Assembly: GCF_006715095.1 (NCBI RefSeq)
Contig: NZ_VFMO01000001.1
Coordinates: 3,469,117 to 3,533,116, forward strand
DNA: 64,000 bases
Origin: Yimella lutea
GTDB lineage: Bacteria; Actinomycetota; Actinomycetes; Actinomycetales; Dermatophilaceae
Direction of reading: 5' to 3'
Within the stretch, counting starts at the first letter, position 1, and every line of letters starts with the position of its first letter. The translations under genes and the position numbers were made by a program. The notes under the pieces are model-generated. The model was given only the letters and a program-made list of their open reading frames with translations, was not told where the DNA came from and searched no databases. Of this stretch, positions 24,965 through 33,164 are shown piece after piece.

Positions 24965-26641
24965 TCACTCGTCCGGGATGAGGTCGACGACCTCGCGTCG
25001 CACGACCTTGCCGAGAAGGTTGGTGGGCAATTCCTCCACCTCGACGAAGCGACGCGGCACTTTGTACGCGGTGAGGTGCTGCTTGGCCCATGCGCGCAAC
25101 TCCTCGTTCGACGGGAGTTCTCCGTCGGCCACAACGGCCGCAACGACCTGTTCCCCGCTGCGCGAGGAGGGCATGCCGACCACGGCCACGTCGCGGATCG
25201 ACTCGTGTTTGCACAGGACCGCCTCGACCTCGATCGGCGACACGTTGAACCCGCCGGTGACGATGAGCTCCTTCAACCGGCCTGAGATCACGAGGTACTC
25301 GCCGTCGTGACGGGCAAGGTCACCGGTGCGGAACCAACCGTCGACGAATGCCTTCTCGGTCTCTTCCGGCTGGTCGAGGTAGCCATCGAAGACCTGCGGT
25401 CCGCGCACCAGAAGTTCGCCCTCCTCACCCTCCGGCACGTCGCGGGACGGCTCGTCGGGGTCGACGATGCGGGTGTCGGTGTCGGGGAACGGCAGGCCGA
25501 TCGTGCCCGCCCGGCGGGTCGAGTCGAACGGGTTGCCGACGACGACGGGCGAGGTCTCGGTCAGCCCGTAACCCTCGATGAGCCGTCCGCCGGTAGCCGA
25601 TTCCCATCGCTGGACGAACTCGGCGGGCATCGACATCGCACCCGACAACACCCACTCCAGACCGCGCAGCGAGACGTCCTTCTTCTCGGCTTCGTCCAGG
25701 ATCGCCTCCAACAGCGGCGGCACCCCGACGAAGAAGTTGGTGTCACTGCGCTTGATCGCGTCCAGCATCAACTTCGGCTCGGGCGATGGCACCATGCTGA
25801 TCTGCGCACCGAGGACGAGCGCCAACAGGACACCAACCGTCAGCCCGAACGCGTGGAACATCGGCAGCACCGCAAGGAACCGCTCTTCGCCGAATCGCAG
25901 TCCGGTCCAGGCGACACCCTGGTGGCAGTTGGCCAGCAGGTTCGCGTGCGTGAGCGGCACACCCTTCGGGCGACCCGTCGTGCCCGAGGTGTACATGATC
26001 ACCGCGATGTCGTCCGGGCGCGGACCGGGTTGCCCGAGCGGCAGCGGACCGTGTTCGCCCAGGCTCGCGAACGGTCGCGCGCCGTCCGGCAACGACCCCG
26101 CGGTCAGCTTCTTGCGCGACTCCTTGGCCTTCGCGATCGGCAGACGCAATGCCAGCCGCAGCTTCGCCGGCAACGACTTGGTGAGGTCGACCCCGATCAC
26201 GTGCTCCACCGGGGTGCGTTCACGCAGCGACAACACCGCGGGGACGACGTTGTCCCAGGCCACGACCACCTTCGCGCCGTGGTCGAGGAACATCGGCTCC
26301 AATTCACCGGCGGAGTACAGCGGGTTGTGCTGCACGACATGGGCGCCCAGACGGAGCGCCGCGAGCGTCACGACCAGGTTCTCCGGGCAGGTCGGCAACA
26401 ACACCGCGACGCGCGAACCGTGCTCCACACCGAGGGTGACCAGGCCCATCGCGACGCGACGCACCTCGTCCGCGATCTGCTCATACGTGCGGGTGCGACC
26501 GAGGAAGTCGGTGCAGACGGCGCTGCCGCGACGTTGCGCGGAGTCCTCGAACATCTGCGGGATCGTGATTTCGGGGTAGTCCAGTTCCCTTGGCACCGAG
26601 CGCCGTCCGGCGGGTTCGGTCATCGGGTCTGTCTCAGGCAC
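24965..26641 (-). CDS. AMP-binding acyl-CoA ligase (FadD-like)
   Basis: 558 residues from GTG 26641 (GAGGAG upstream; ATG six codons later is possible). It activates a carboxylic acid to acyl-AMP and then acyl-CoA. ANL family motifs appear in order: MYTSGTTGRPKGVPLTH (P-loop-like), LPMFHAFGLTVGVLLA, EGYGLTETSPVV, GWFRTGDLARHDGEYLVISGRLKELIVTGGFNV split across the hinge, and a C-terminal Lys in AYKVPRRFVEVEELPTNLLGKV. Length and motifs fit a long- or medium-chain fatty acid ligase; the exact substrate is not readable. Confidence 0.9.
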   Translation of the reverse strand: MPETDPMTEPAGRRSVPRELDYPEITIPQMFEDSAQRRGSAVCTDFLGRTRTYEQIADEVRRVAMGLVTLGVEHGSRVAVLLPTCPENLVVTLAALRLGAHVVQHNPLYSAGELEPMFLDHGAKVVVAWDNVVPAVLSLRERTPVEHVIGVDLTKSLPAKLRLALRLPIAKAKESRKKLTAGSLPDGARPFASLGEHGPLPLGQPGPRPDDIAVIMYTSGTTGRPKGVPLTHANLLANCHQGVAWTGLRFGEERFLAVLPMFHAFGLTVGVLLALVLGAQISMVPSPEPKLMLDAIKRSDTNFFVGVPPLLEAILDEAEKKDVSLRGLEWVLSGAMSMPAEFVQRWESATGGRLIEGYGLTETSPVVVGNPFDSTRRAGTIGLPFPDTDTRIVDPDEPSRDVPEGEEGELLVRGPQVFDGYLDQPEETEKAFVDGWFRTGDLARHDGEYLVISGRLKELIVTGGFNVSPIEVEAVLCKHESIRDVAVVGMPSSRSGEQVVAAVVADGELPSNEELRAWAKQHLTAYKVPRRFVEVEELPTNLLGKVVRREVVDLIPDE

Positions 26642-26727
26642 CGTGGTCTCCTCGTCTTCCGCCTTCCGTCATCGGAAAGGCCGCTCCTCACGCTACGAGA
26701 CGAGCACACGTCCGGACGAGAAAGGTC

Positions 26728-26768
26728 GAACCTGTCTCACGCGGCGTCAGCCCTCGTGAGACAGGTTC
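26728..26768 (-). terminator. Terminator after the fba-DUF3151 unit
   Basis: A perfect 14-bp stem GAACCTGTCTCACG / CGTGAGACAGGTTC with a 13-nt loop, 13 nt beyond the DUF3151 stop and 87 bp before the ligase start. On the minus strand it is followed by GACCTTTCTC. Confidence 0.7.
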
Positions 26769-26781
26769 GTCAGGGGTTTCT

Positions 26782-27189
26782 TCAAAGACCGAGTTCGCGG
26801 GCTCCGGCGGCGGACGAGTCGCGCAGGAAGTCGGCGCACCGACGGTGTTCCTCCTCCTCGCCGATCTCGCCGGCCGCCTTCGCGAGTACGGCGAGCGCCC
26901 GCAGGAAACCACGGTTCGGCTCGTGCTCCCACGGCACCGGACCCTGCCCGCGCCAGCCGGACTTGCGCAGCGAGTCCAAGCCCCGGTGGTAGCCGGTGCG
27001 CGCGTAGGCGTATGCCTCGATCACCTCGCCGTCGTCCAATGCGTCCTCGGCCAATGTCGCCCAGACCAGCGACGAGGCCGGGTAACCGCGTGCGACATCG
27101 CGCACGTCGACGCCGTCGTCGAGCTTCTGGGCGGCCGGGTCGACAGGGAGCTTGGTCTCGGGGATCCCGAGCAGGTTCTCGCCGCTCAC
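26782..27189 (-). CDS. DUF3151 family protein
   Basis: 135 residues from GTG 27189, whose GTGA overlaps the fba stop codon by 4 nt, so translation is coupled. The N-terminus NLLGIPETKLPVDPAA and the segments YPASSLVWATLAEDAL, EAYAYARTGYHRGLD and GPVPWEHEPNRGFLRALA are diagnostic of DUF3151. The helical repeat-like region suggests a TPR-like fold. Function is unknown. The pairing with fba is conserved in Actinobacteria; there purA usually follows closely, whereas here purA lies about 7.6 kb away. Confidence 0.9.
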   Translation of the reverse strand: MSGENLLGIPETKLPVDPAAQKLDDGVDVRDVARGYPASSLVWATLAEDALDDGEVIEAYAYARTGYHRGLDSLRKSGWRGQGPVPWEHEPNRGFLRALAVLAKAAGEIGEEEEHRRCADFLRDSSAAGARELGL

Positions 27190-28211
27190 TTGTGGGTTCC
27201 GGCCGAGCCGAGGTTCTCGCAGGCTTCGACGATGCGCTCGGCCATGCCGGCCTCGGCCGCCTTGCCCCAGGCACGCGGGTCGTACTGCTTCTTGTTGCCG
27301 ACCTCGCCGTCGATCTTCAGCACGCCATCGTAGTTGCCGAGCATCCAACCGGCCACCGGACGGGTGAACGCGTACTGGGTGTCGGTGTCGACATTCATCT
27401 TCACGACCCCGTAAGAGACCGCTTCCTTGATCTCTTCGGCGGTCGAGCCCGAGCCCCCGTGGAAGACCAGGTGGAACGGCTTGTCCGTCGAGGTGTTGAA
27501 CTCGGCCTTGACCGCGTCCTGGGCCTTCTTCAGCACCTCGGGGCGCAGTTTCACGTTGCCCGGCTTGTAGACGCCGTGGACGTTGCCGAAGGTGAGCGCG
27601 GTCATGTAGTAACCGTTCTCGCCGACGCCGAGCGCCTTCGCAGTGGCGATAGCGTCCTCGGGCGTGGAGTACAGCTTGTCGTTGATCTCGTGGGCCACGC
27701 CGTCCTCCTCGCCGCCGACGACACCGACCTCGATCTCCAGGACGATGTTCGCGGCCTCGCACAGGTCGAGCAGTTCGCGCGCGATCGAGAGGTTCTCGTC
27801 CAGCGGCACGGCCGAGCCGTCCCACATGTGTGACTGGAAGTAGGGCAGACCGCCGTTCTTGACCCGCTCCGTGGACGCCGCGATCAGCGGGCGGACGAAG
27901 CCGTCCAGCTTGTCCTTCGGGCAGTGGTCGGTGTGCAGCGCGATGTTGACGTCGTAGTTCTTCGCGACTTCCTGCGCGAAGGTCGCGAACGCGAGCGAAC
28001 CGGCGACCATGTCCTTGACCGTCGGGCCGGACAGGTACTCGGCGCCACCGGTGGAGACCTGGATGATGCCGTCGCTACCGGCGTCGGCAAATCCGCGCAG
28101 TGCCGCGTTCAGTGTCTGGCTGCTGCTGACGTTGATCGCCGGGTACGCGAAACCCTCCCGCTTGGCGCGGTCGAGCATGTCGGCGTACACCTCGGGTGTT
28201 GCGATGGGCAT
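27186..28211 (-). CDS. fba: Fructose-bisphosphate aldolase, class II
   Basis: 341 residues from ATG 28211 (GGGAGAG upstream). It splits fructose 1,6-bisphosphate in glycolysis and runs in reverse in gluconeogenesis. Class II zinc-site motifs are present: ALHTDHCPKD with the catalytic Asp and zinc His, EIEVGVVGGEEDGV, LTFGNVHGVYKPG, and FHGGSGS followed by KMNVDTDTQYAF for phosphate binding. It is the long class IIA type of actinobacteria. The S33 hydrolase gene is divergent across 145 bp. Confidence 0.97.
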   Translation of the reverse strand: MPIATPEVYADMLDRAKREGFAYPAINVSSSQTLNAALRGFADAGSDGIIQVSTGGAEYLSGPTVKDMVAGSLAFATFAQEVAKNYDVNIALHTDHCPKDKLDGFVRPLIAASTERVKNGGLPYFQSHMWDGSAVPLDENLSIARELLDLCEAANIVLEIEVGVVGGEEDGVAHEINDKLYSTPEDAIATAKALGVGENGYYMTALTFGNVHGVYKPGNVKLRPEVLKKAQDAVKAEFNTSTDKPFHLVFHGGSGSTAEEIKEAVSYGVVKMNVDTDTQYAFTRPVAGWMLGNYDGVLKIDGEVGNKKQYDPRAWGKAAEAGMAERIVEACENLGSAGTHK

Positions 28212-28356
28212 TGGGTCTCTCCCTCGTGTTCGTGGGCGAGCGTGGCCTCCTCGCCCTGCTGCCACGAGTCTGGCACGCTGGTGCGCAGCCGTGCCGAGCG
28301 GTCCGAAGAGACCCGGCGGCCGCACCCCCTCACCGACGACTCCCGAACGGAGCCCG

Positions 28357-29550
28357 ATGTCCCGCCGCCTGGTTGCGAGTTCGCTCGCAGCCGCCCTGTT
28401 CGCCCTCGTGCCGAACGCACTGCCCCGATCGGCCGACGCCGCGACCACACCCGGTCTGCGCTGGGCGAAGTGTGCCGACGTGCGCACCCACCAGTGCGCG
28501 CGGTTGTCGGTGCCGCTCGACCGCAACAACCCGGCGGCAGGATCGACCACGATCGCGGTGGAGCGTCGGCGCGCCTCGGTGCCATCGGCTCGGGTCGGGG
28601 CAATCTTCGTCAACCCCGGCGGCCCCGGCGAGGCGGCCACCGCGAAGGTCGACGATTTCGCCCGCATGCTCGGCCGGAAGGTCACCGATCGGTTCGACAT
28701 CGTCGCGGTCGACCCGCGCGGGGTCGGCCGGTCGAGCCAGGTCTCCTGCACGACCCGTCCGGGCACCACCACACCGCCGAGTCTCGAACCCGGTTTTCCG
28801 GTCACGGTCGCGGAGGCTCGCGCACAGATCAGCCACGACGACGCCGTACGGGCTGCTTGCCGGCGCACCGGCGGCCCCCTGCTGCAACACATGACCACGG
28901 CCGACGACGCCCGCGACCTGGATCAGGTTCGGGCCCTCCTGGGCGACCGGCAACTGACCTTCGTCGGGTTCTCCTACGGCACCGTGCCCGGCGCACTCGA
29001 CGACGTGCACAACCTCTACCTCGCCCTCACCGGCAAGCAGGTCTCTCCCGCTGCGGCAGCGGCCACGGTCGACCGCCAGGCGTCGCCGGCGCGACAGGGC
29101 TTCGGGCTGCCCGGCGAGGTGCTCGACGTCACCCGGCAGGCGGTGATGTGCTCCGACTCGCTCGACCCGTACGACCGGTGGGCCACCTGGCGCGCGGCCG
29201 CGGCGACGCGCGATCGCACCCGTGGCTTCGACGCCGCCGGCGCCTGGAGCAACTCGCTGTGCACCAGCTGGCCCGGTGTCGGCAAGGGCGCCTATCGCGG
29301 ACCGTTCGACCGGCGTCCGGCCACGCCGATCCTGTTCATGAACGCGCTCTACGACCCGGCGACCTCGATCGTCGGCGCCCGCTCGGCCCACGCGATGTCG
29401 CCCGGTTCGCGGCTGGTCACCGGCAACAAGGTCGGCCATCTGTTGCTCAACGACAGCGCATGCGCCACCCGGATCCGCACGAACTACCTGTTGACGAAGG
29501 CCTTGCCCGCCCAGGATGTCGCGCGCACCGACGTCCGGCCGCTCTACTGA
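28357..29550 (+). CDS. Secreted S33-type alpha/beta hydrolase with apparent internal deletion
   Basis: 397 residues from ATG 28357 (GGAG upstream). A signal peptide (LVASSLAAALFALVPNALP, cut near ADA) precedes a tripeptidyl-aminopeptidase-like hydrolase. The oxyanion segment FVNPGGPGEAA, VAVDPRGVGRSS, and the nucleophile elbow GFSYGT (Ser206) are intact. The acid site NALYDPATS, GHLLLNDSAC and C-terminal domain are also present. Right after GFSYGT, where the family continues YLGA and a lid of roughly 100-130 residues, the protein jumps to VPGALDDVHNLYLAL. The join is in frame at about 28984. Loss of core beta-6 and part of the cap should impair activity, so it may be a decaying gene. Confidence 0.7.
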   Translation: MSRRLVASSLAAALFALVPNALPRSADAATTPGLRWAKCADVRTHQCARLSVPLDRNNPAAGSTTIAVERRRASVPSARVGAIFVNPGGPGEAATAKVDDFARMLGRKVTDRFDIVAVDPRGVGRSSQVSCTTRPGTTTPPSLEPGFPVTVAEARAQISHDDAVRAACRRTGGPLLQHMTTADDARDLDQVRALLGDRQLTFVGFSYGTVPGALDDVHNLYLALTGKQVSPAAAAATVDRQASPARQGFGLPGEVLDVTRQAVMCSDSLDPYDRWATWRAAAATRDRTRGFDAAGAWSNSLCTSWPGVGKGAYRGPFDRRPATPILFMNALYDPATSIVGARSAHAMSPGSRLVTGNKVGHLLLNDSACATRIRTNYLLTKALPAQDVARTDVRPLY

Positions 29551-30797
29551 CCTTCTGGGTCAACTACGAACGCGAGTCGCTGCTCAAGGTCTGACCGCTC
29601 GACATCGTTGGCACACAACGAGATCGCTTCGCGATAGGCGTCCCGGGCTTGCGTCGTTCGCCCTGCACGGGTGAGGAACTCCGCCCGCACCGCGTGCAGT
29701 CGGTGGTTGATCGGCAGTTCGGTCAGCAGACCGTCGGCCAGCGCCATCGCGGCGTCGAGGTCGCCCGCTTGGGCCACGGCGACGGCCCGGTTGAGTTGCA
29801 CGACCGGCGACCCGGTGAGCTCTTCGAGTTGCCGGTAGAGGTCGGCGATCGTCACCCAGTCGGTGTCTTGTGCACGGGCGGCCCGGGCATGCTCAGCGGC
29901 GATCAACGCCTGCAGCAGGTAGGACGCCGCGACCGGGCCGTCGATCTCGATCGCAGGTGACGTCTCCCGTCCGGTGAGCACGCCGAGCAGGTCGAGCCCC
30001 TCGGCGATCTCGTGCTGGTGCCAGGTCGAACGCTGCTGGTCGGGCAGACGCACCAACTCACCGGCATCGCCCACGCGTGCGTCGCGCCGGGAGTGCTGCA
30101 GCAGCATGAGTCCGAGCAGGGCGGTGAGCGACTGGCTCGCCCGGGCAACCGGGCTGCTCGAACGCATCAACCGCACCAATCGGATTGCCTCACCGGCCAG
30201 TTCGACCCGCACGAGGTCGGGGCCGCTGCCGGGTGCGTAGCCGGCGGTGAACGCCAGATAGGCGACTTGGGCCACGGTGTCGAGACGTCCGGGCAGCACC
30301 CGGGCGTCAGGCAGGGCGAGCGGGATGCCCGCAGCGATGACCTTCTTGCGCGCGCGAGTCAGCCGCGCCGCCATCGTCGGCTCACTCACCAGGAAGAGTT
30401 TGGCGATGTCGCCGGTCGGCACGCCGAGCACGAGCCGGAGGGTCAGTGCGGCGCCTGCCTCGGGCGCGAGCGCCGGATGCGCCGCGAGCAGCACCAGCCG
30501 CAGCAGCTCGTCACCACGGTCGTTGTCCTGCATGCGATTCCGTTCGTCGATCGCCAGCAACGGCTGCTTGCGGGCGGCTATCGCCTCGGCCCTGACCCGG
30601 TCGGCGATCCGGCGCTTCGCGGTCGTCATCAGCCAGCCGGCCGGGTTGGTCGGAGTGCCGTCTCCCGGCCAGACGCGCGCCGCCTGTTCGAACGCCTCGG
30701 CCAGCGCGTCCTCGGCGAGGTCGAGGCGGCGCGAGTGCGCGACGAGCAGGGCCAGCAGTCGGCCCCACTCGTCGCGGTGGATCTGTTCGAGCGACAT
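29544..30797 (-). CDS. ECF42-type RNA polymerase sigma factor (DUF6596 C-terminus)
   Basis: 417 residues. The N-terminal third has sigma region 2 (LDLAEDALAEAFEQAARVWP and NPAGWLMTTAKRRIADRVR) and region 4 (ALTLRLVLGVPTGDIAKLFLVSEPTMAARLTRARKK). The long C-terminal extension (about 180-417, TPR-like, with QLNRAVAVAQAGDLDAAMALAD) is the hallmark of ECF group 42, in which it takes part in control instead of a separate anti-sigma factor. The start ATG directly follows the stop codon of the YCII gene, the typical ECF42 partner (DGPF protein). Promoter targets usually include the partner operon. Its last 7 nt overlap the convergent hydrolase gene. Confidence 0.9.
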   Translation of the reverse strand: MSLEQIHRDEWGRLLALLVAHSRRLDLAEDALAEAFEQAARVWPGDGTPTNPAGWLMTTAKRRIADRVRAEAIAARKQPLLAIDERNRMQDNDRGDELLRLVLLAAHPALAPEAGAALTLRLVLGVPTGDIAKLFLVSEPTMAARLTRARKKVIAAGIPLALPDARVLPGRLDTVAQVAYLAFTAGYAPGSGPDLVRVELAGEAIRLVRLMRSSSPVARASQSLTALLGLMLLQHSRRDARVGDAGELVRLPDQQRSTWHQHEIAEGLDLLGVLTGRETSPAIEIDGPVAASYLLQALIAAEHARAARAQDTDWVTIADLYRQLEELTGSPVVQLNRAVAVAQAGDLDAAMALADGLLTELPINHRLHAVRAEFLTRAGRTTQARDAYREAISLCANDVERSDLEQRLAFVVDPEGQ

Positions 30798-31124
30798 CTA
30801 CGCCGAGACGTCGATGTCGACGACCGGCCTGATCTCCAGGCTGTAGCAGTCCGGCAGCAGTTCGCACCACGCCACCGCTTGGTCGAGATCGGTCGCCTCC
30901 ACCAGGTAGTAGCCGCCGATCGTCTCGGTCGTCGTGCCCGGCGGCAGATGCTTCGCCTCGGTGGAGGCGTGCAGTTCAGCGCCGCCGGTGATCTTGTGGC
31001 CGCGCTCGACCAGCGACTTGCTGAACAGGCTGTACTGCTCGTAGCCGTGTTTGCGCTCCTCAGCCGTCATCGTCGTCCACCAGCGGTCGGCGTCGCCGAC
31101 GATCAGCACCATGTACTCGGTCAT
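30798..31124 (-). CDS. YCII-related (DGPF) protein, partner of the ECF42 sigma factor
   Basis: 108 residues from ATG 31124. MTEYMVLIVGDADRWW starts a YCII ferredoxin-like fold, followed by ITGGAELHASTEAKHL, GGYYLVEATDLDQAVAWC and LEIRPVVD. YCII proteins are possible small enzymes or ligand binders; in ECF42 loci they are the conserved neighbour and usual target. The stop TAG abuts the sigma factor ATG, which indicates coupled expression. Confidence 0.9.
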   Translation of the reverse strand: MTEYMVLIVGDADRWWTTMTAEERKHGYEQYSLFSKSLVERGHKITGGAELHASTEAKHLPPGTTTETIGGYYLVEATDLDQAVAWCELLPDCYSLEIRPVVDIDVSA

Positions 31125-31125
31125 C

Positions 31126-31221
31126 TCAGTGCTCCTCGACGTCAGGGTGCGGGAATACGAGATCCTCGGGCTCGTGCGCAAACTCCTCGGGTGCCGGCAG
31201 CAGAATCAGATACCTGGCCAT
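31126..31221 (-). CDS. 31-residue micro-ORF resembling a truncated YCII N-terminus
   Basis: ATG 31221 has a good ribosome binding site (GGAGCGAAC before ATG). The product begins MARYLILLPAPEEF, continues acidic and ends VEEH with TGA at 31128-31126, one base before the YCII start codon. The first eight residues look like the opening strand of YCII proteins. It may be a leader peptide, a remnant of a second YCII gene or a real small protein of the ECF42 operon. Confidence 0.5.
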   Translation of the reverse strand: MARYLILLPAPEEFAHEPEDLVFPHPDVEEH

Positions 31222-31414
31222 GTTCGCTCCTTGTTTCGATGTGTTCTGACATCACCATGACGAACGGGGTCGACGAACATCGACAGCCGCGCGAAGAAAA
31301 CTCGTTCAGTTTCCCGTCGCGCGGATCTCACTGCCGCGAACGGCCGTGGCGCCGTGTGCGCCACCGGCGATCGACCATGTGCCGACGTGCAGCGTTTGCG
31401 AGTGGTGTCACTGC

Positions 31415-31487
31415 CTGTCCACAGCCCACCCAGCCGGCCCTGATTTGCCTGTGGACAAACCAGTCTTCCGGTTAGGGCTGTGGATAC
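31415..31487. promoter_or_regulatory. Cluster of three DnaA-box-like 9-mers
   Basis: CTGTCCACA (31415-31423, plus), TTGTCCACA (31450-31458, minus) and GTATCCACA (31479-31487, minus) lie within 73 bp. TTGTCCACA is the favoured box of high-GC actinobacteria and the first fits the degenerate consensus; the third has one mismatch to TTATCCACA. They occupy the 384-bp gene-free stretch 31222-31605, which also holds the ECF42 operon promoter on the left and the SOS-like box on the right. Confidence 0.5.
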
Positions 31488-31550
31488 CGATGGGTATCGA
31501 ATTCTTCTGTCTTTCAAGAGAATTCGTCGTGCAAAGTCTTTTCTTCTGGC

Positions 31551-31566
31551 TCGAACAAGCGTACGA
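31551..31566. promoter_or_regulatory. Near-consensus LexA (SOS) box before the DUF222-HNH gene
   Basis: TCGAAC-AAGC-GTACGA differs at one base from the actinobacterial SOS palindrome TCGAAC-N4-GTTCGA. It lies 40 bp before the ATG and overlaps the best -10 candidate (TACGAT, 31562-31567), a position suited to repression. Confidence 0.6.
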
Positions 31567-31605
31567 TGAAGGTAGTCCGAAAGCACCTGGGGAGGAGGCA
31601 CCGGC

Positions 31606-33069
31606 ATGACCACCGACGAATCGTTCGAGGCGTTGTCCGAAGGCATGCACGACTCGTATCCGGGTGAAGCTGCCGCCTGCGCGGCAGTGGTGTCGGACGC
31701 GTTGGCCGCGGTGATCCGGCTGGCGCAGTTGACCGACAACCTCACTGATGCCGAACTCACTGCGGCGATGAGATCACTCGCACTGGTGCACCAACCGACC
31801 GAAGCAGCCATGGTGAGCATCGCGTCCGACGCGATCGAGCGTGGTGCGGTGTACCGGTCAACAGCGGCTGATGCGACACAGTGGGTGCGGCGGCTGTCGA
31901 CCGGCGAGTCCGCCACCGCTGTGTTGAGTGCCGACACCGTCTCTGCTGCAGGGCCGCTCGTGCCGGTCGACGAACCTGGCTCCGCCTCCGCCGATGATGT
32001 GGACGAGCCGTGGCAGTGCGGTCTCGAACCCTCCCACGCCTCCCGGATCGCGAAGATCGCCGACGCCGTCCGCTCCCCGCTCAACAAACCGTTGGCAGAT
32101 GCATTGCAGTCGGGGCGGACCAACACCACCATCGCGAAAACCTGCCTCGACAACATCGACAAAATCCGGGCAGTCATCCCGACCGCGAGCCGCGAGGAGA
32201 TCTACGGCTGGTTGCTCACCCTCGACGTCGGAGCCGGCGCGAAAACCGTCCGGGAACTCACCAAGAGCATCCTCGCCCAGTACGGCGACGAGGTCCTCGA
32301 CCAGGCTGAGGACGAGCACCAACGCGTCGAATCACTGTCCTGGTCGGACGAACCGAACGGGATGGTGAGGTTCACCGCCGACCTGTCGCCCGATCACGCC
32401 GAACAGTTGAAGCAGGCCGTCGACTCGCTCGCCGGACCATCACCGAAATCAGCGTGTTGCGATGATCCGCACCACCGGCACACCCCGGGCCCAGACGGCA
32501 CGTCACAGAAGACCGGTGAGCCCGACCTCAGGAGCGCCGGGAAGCGTCGCGCAGACGCCCTGGTGTTGCTGCTGGGTCTCGGCGCCGAAGCCGTCGACGC
32601 AGACCGGGAGATCAAACACCGCGGATCCGCCACGTTGGTCGTCACGGTCGACTTCCTCGTCCTCGCCGGGATCCTCGCCGGCCTCGGGATCAGCGACACC
32701 GGCACCGGCGTCACCCCCGACACCGTCCGACAACTCGCCTGCGACGCGAAGATCCTGCCGATCGTCCTCGGATCGAAGAACCAACCCCTCAACATCGGCC
32801 GCAAGAAACGCTTGGTGGAAGACGAACTACGACGAGCCGTGATCCACCGCGACAAACACTGCACCTACGCCGGGTGCGACCGACCACCGGTCATGTGCGA
32901 CGTCCACCACGTCGAATCCTGGTGGGCCGGCGGCGACACCTCGTTGGCGAACAGTGCCCTGCTGTGCAACACCCACCACCGCATAGTCCACCGCGACCAC
33001 CTCACCGCCACCGTCACCGACACCGGCGTCACCTGGCACTACGCCCACACCGAGACCGCAGTCGCGTGA
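31606..33069 (+). CDS. DUF222 and HNH endonuclease domain protein (13E12 family)
   Basis: 487 residues, GGGGAGGAGG upstream. The N-terminal two thirds form the helical DUF222 domain typical of the 13E12 repeat proteins (LVHQPTEAAMVSIASDAIE, VRFTADLSPDHAEQL). The C-terminus has a full HNH nuclease: CTYAGCDRPPVMCDVHHV supplies the first zinc cysteines and the catalytic HH, and ALLCNTHHRIVH the Asn and last ligands. An Arg-rich linker (KKRLVEDELRRAVIHRD) joins them. The family is often multicopy in actinobacterial genomes and partly SOS-induced in mycobacteria. The biological role is unproven. The upstream region is AT-richer than its surroundings. Confidence 0.88.
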   Translation: MTTDESFEALSEGMHDSYPGEAAACAAVVSDALAAVIRLAQLTDNLTDAELTAAMRSLALVHQPTEAAMVSIASDAIERGAVYRSTAADATQWVRRLSTGESATAVLSADTVSAAGPLVPVDEPGSASADDVDEPWQCGLEPSHASRIAKIADAVRSPLNKPLADALQSGRTNTTIAKTCLDNIDKIRAVIPTASREEIYGWLLTLDVGAGAKTVRELTKSILAQYGDEVLDQAEDEHQRVESLSWSDEPNGMVRFTADLSPDHAEQLKQAVDSLAGPSPKSACCDDPHHRHTPGPDGTSQKTGEPDLRSAGKRRADALVLLLGLGAEAVDADREIKHRGSATLVVTVDFLVLAGILAGLGISDTGTGVTPDTVRQLACDAKILPIVLGSKNQPLNIGRKKRLVEDELRRAVIHRDKHCTYAGCDRPPVMCDVHHVESWWAGGDTSLANSALLCNTHHRIVHRDHLTATVTDTGVTWHYAHTETAVA

Positions 33070-33151
33070 CAGCGTGCACCGTCGGTTCGAACTCGGTCGC
33101 GAGGGGTTGAAAGCGTCCTTTGCATCGCAAATCGGACCTCCCGGACTAGGG

Positions 33152-33157
33152 CATAGT
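33152..33157 (+). promoter_or_regulatory. -10 box CATAGT, possible leaderless start of the kinase gene
   Basis: CATAGT ends 7 nt before GTG 33165 and no Shine-Dalgarno sequence is seen. Confidence 0.4.
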
Positions 33158-33164
33158 CATAAGC

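Noticed and set aside
31499..31525. GAATTC-flanked inverted repeat before the DUF222 gene
   Set aside because: Only the outer 6 bases pair well; likely chance in a locally AT-rich leader.
31606..33069. Mobile genetic element carrying the DUF222-HNH gene
   Set aside because: No terminal repeats, target duplication, integrase or group I/II intron boundaries could be seen.
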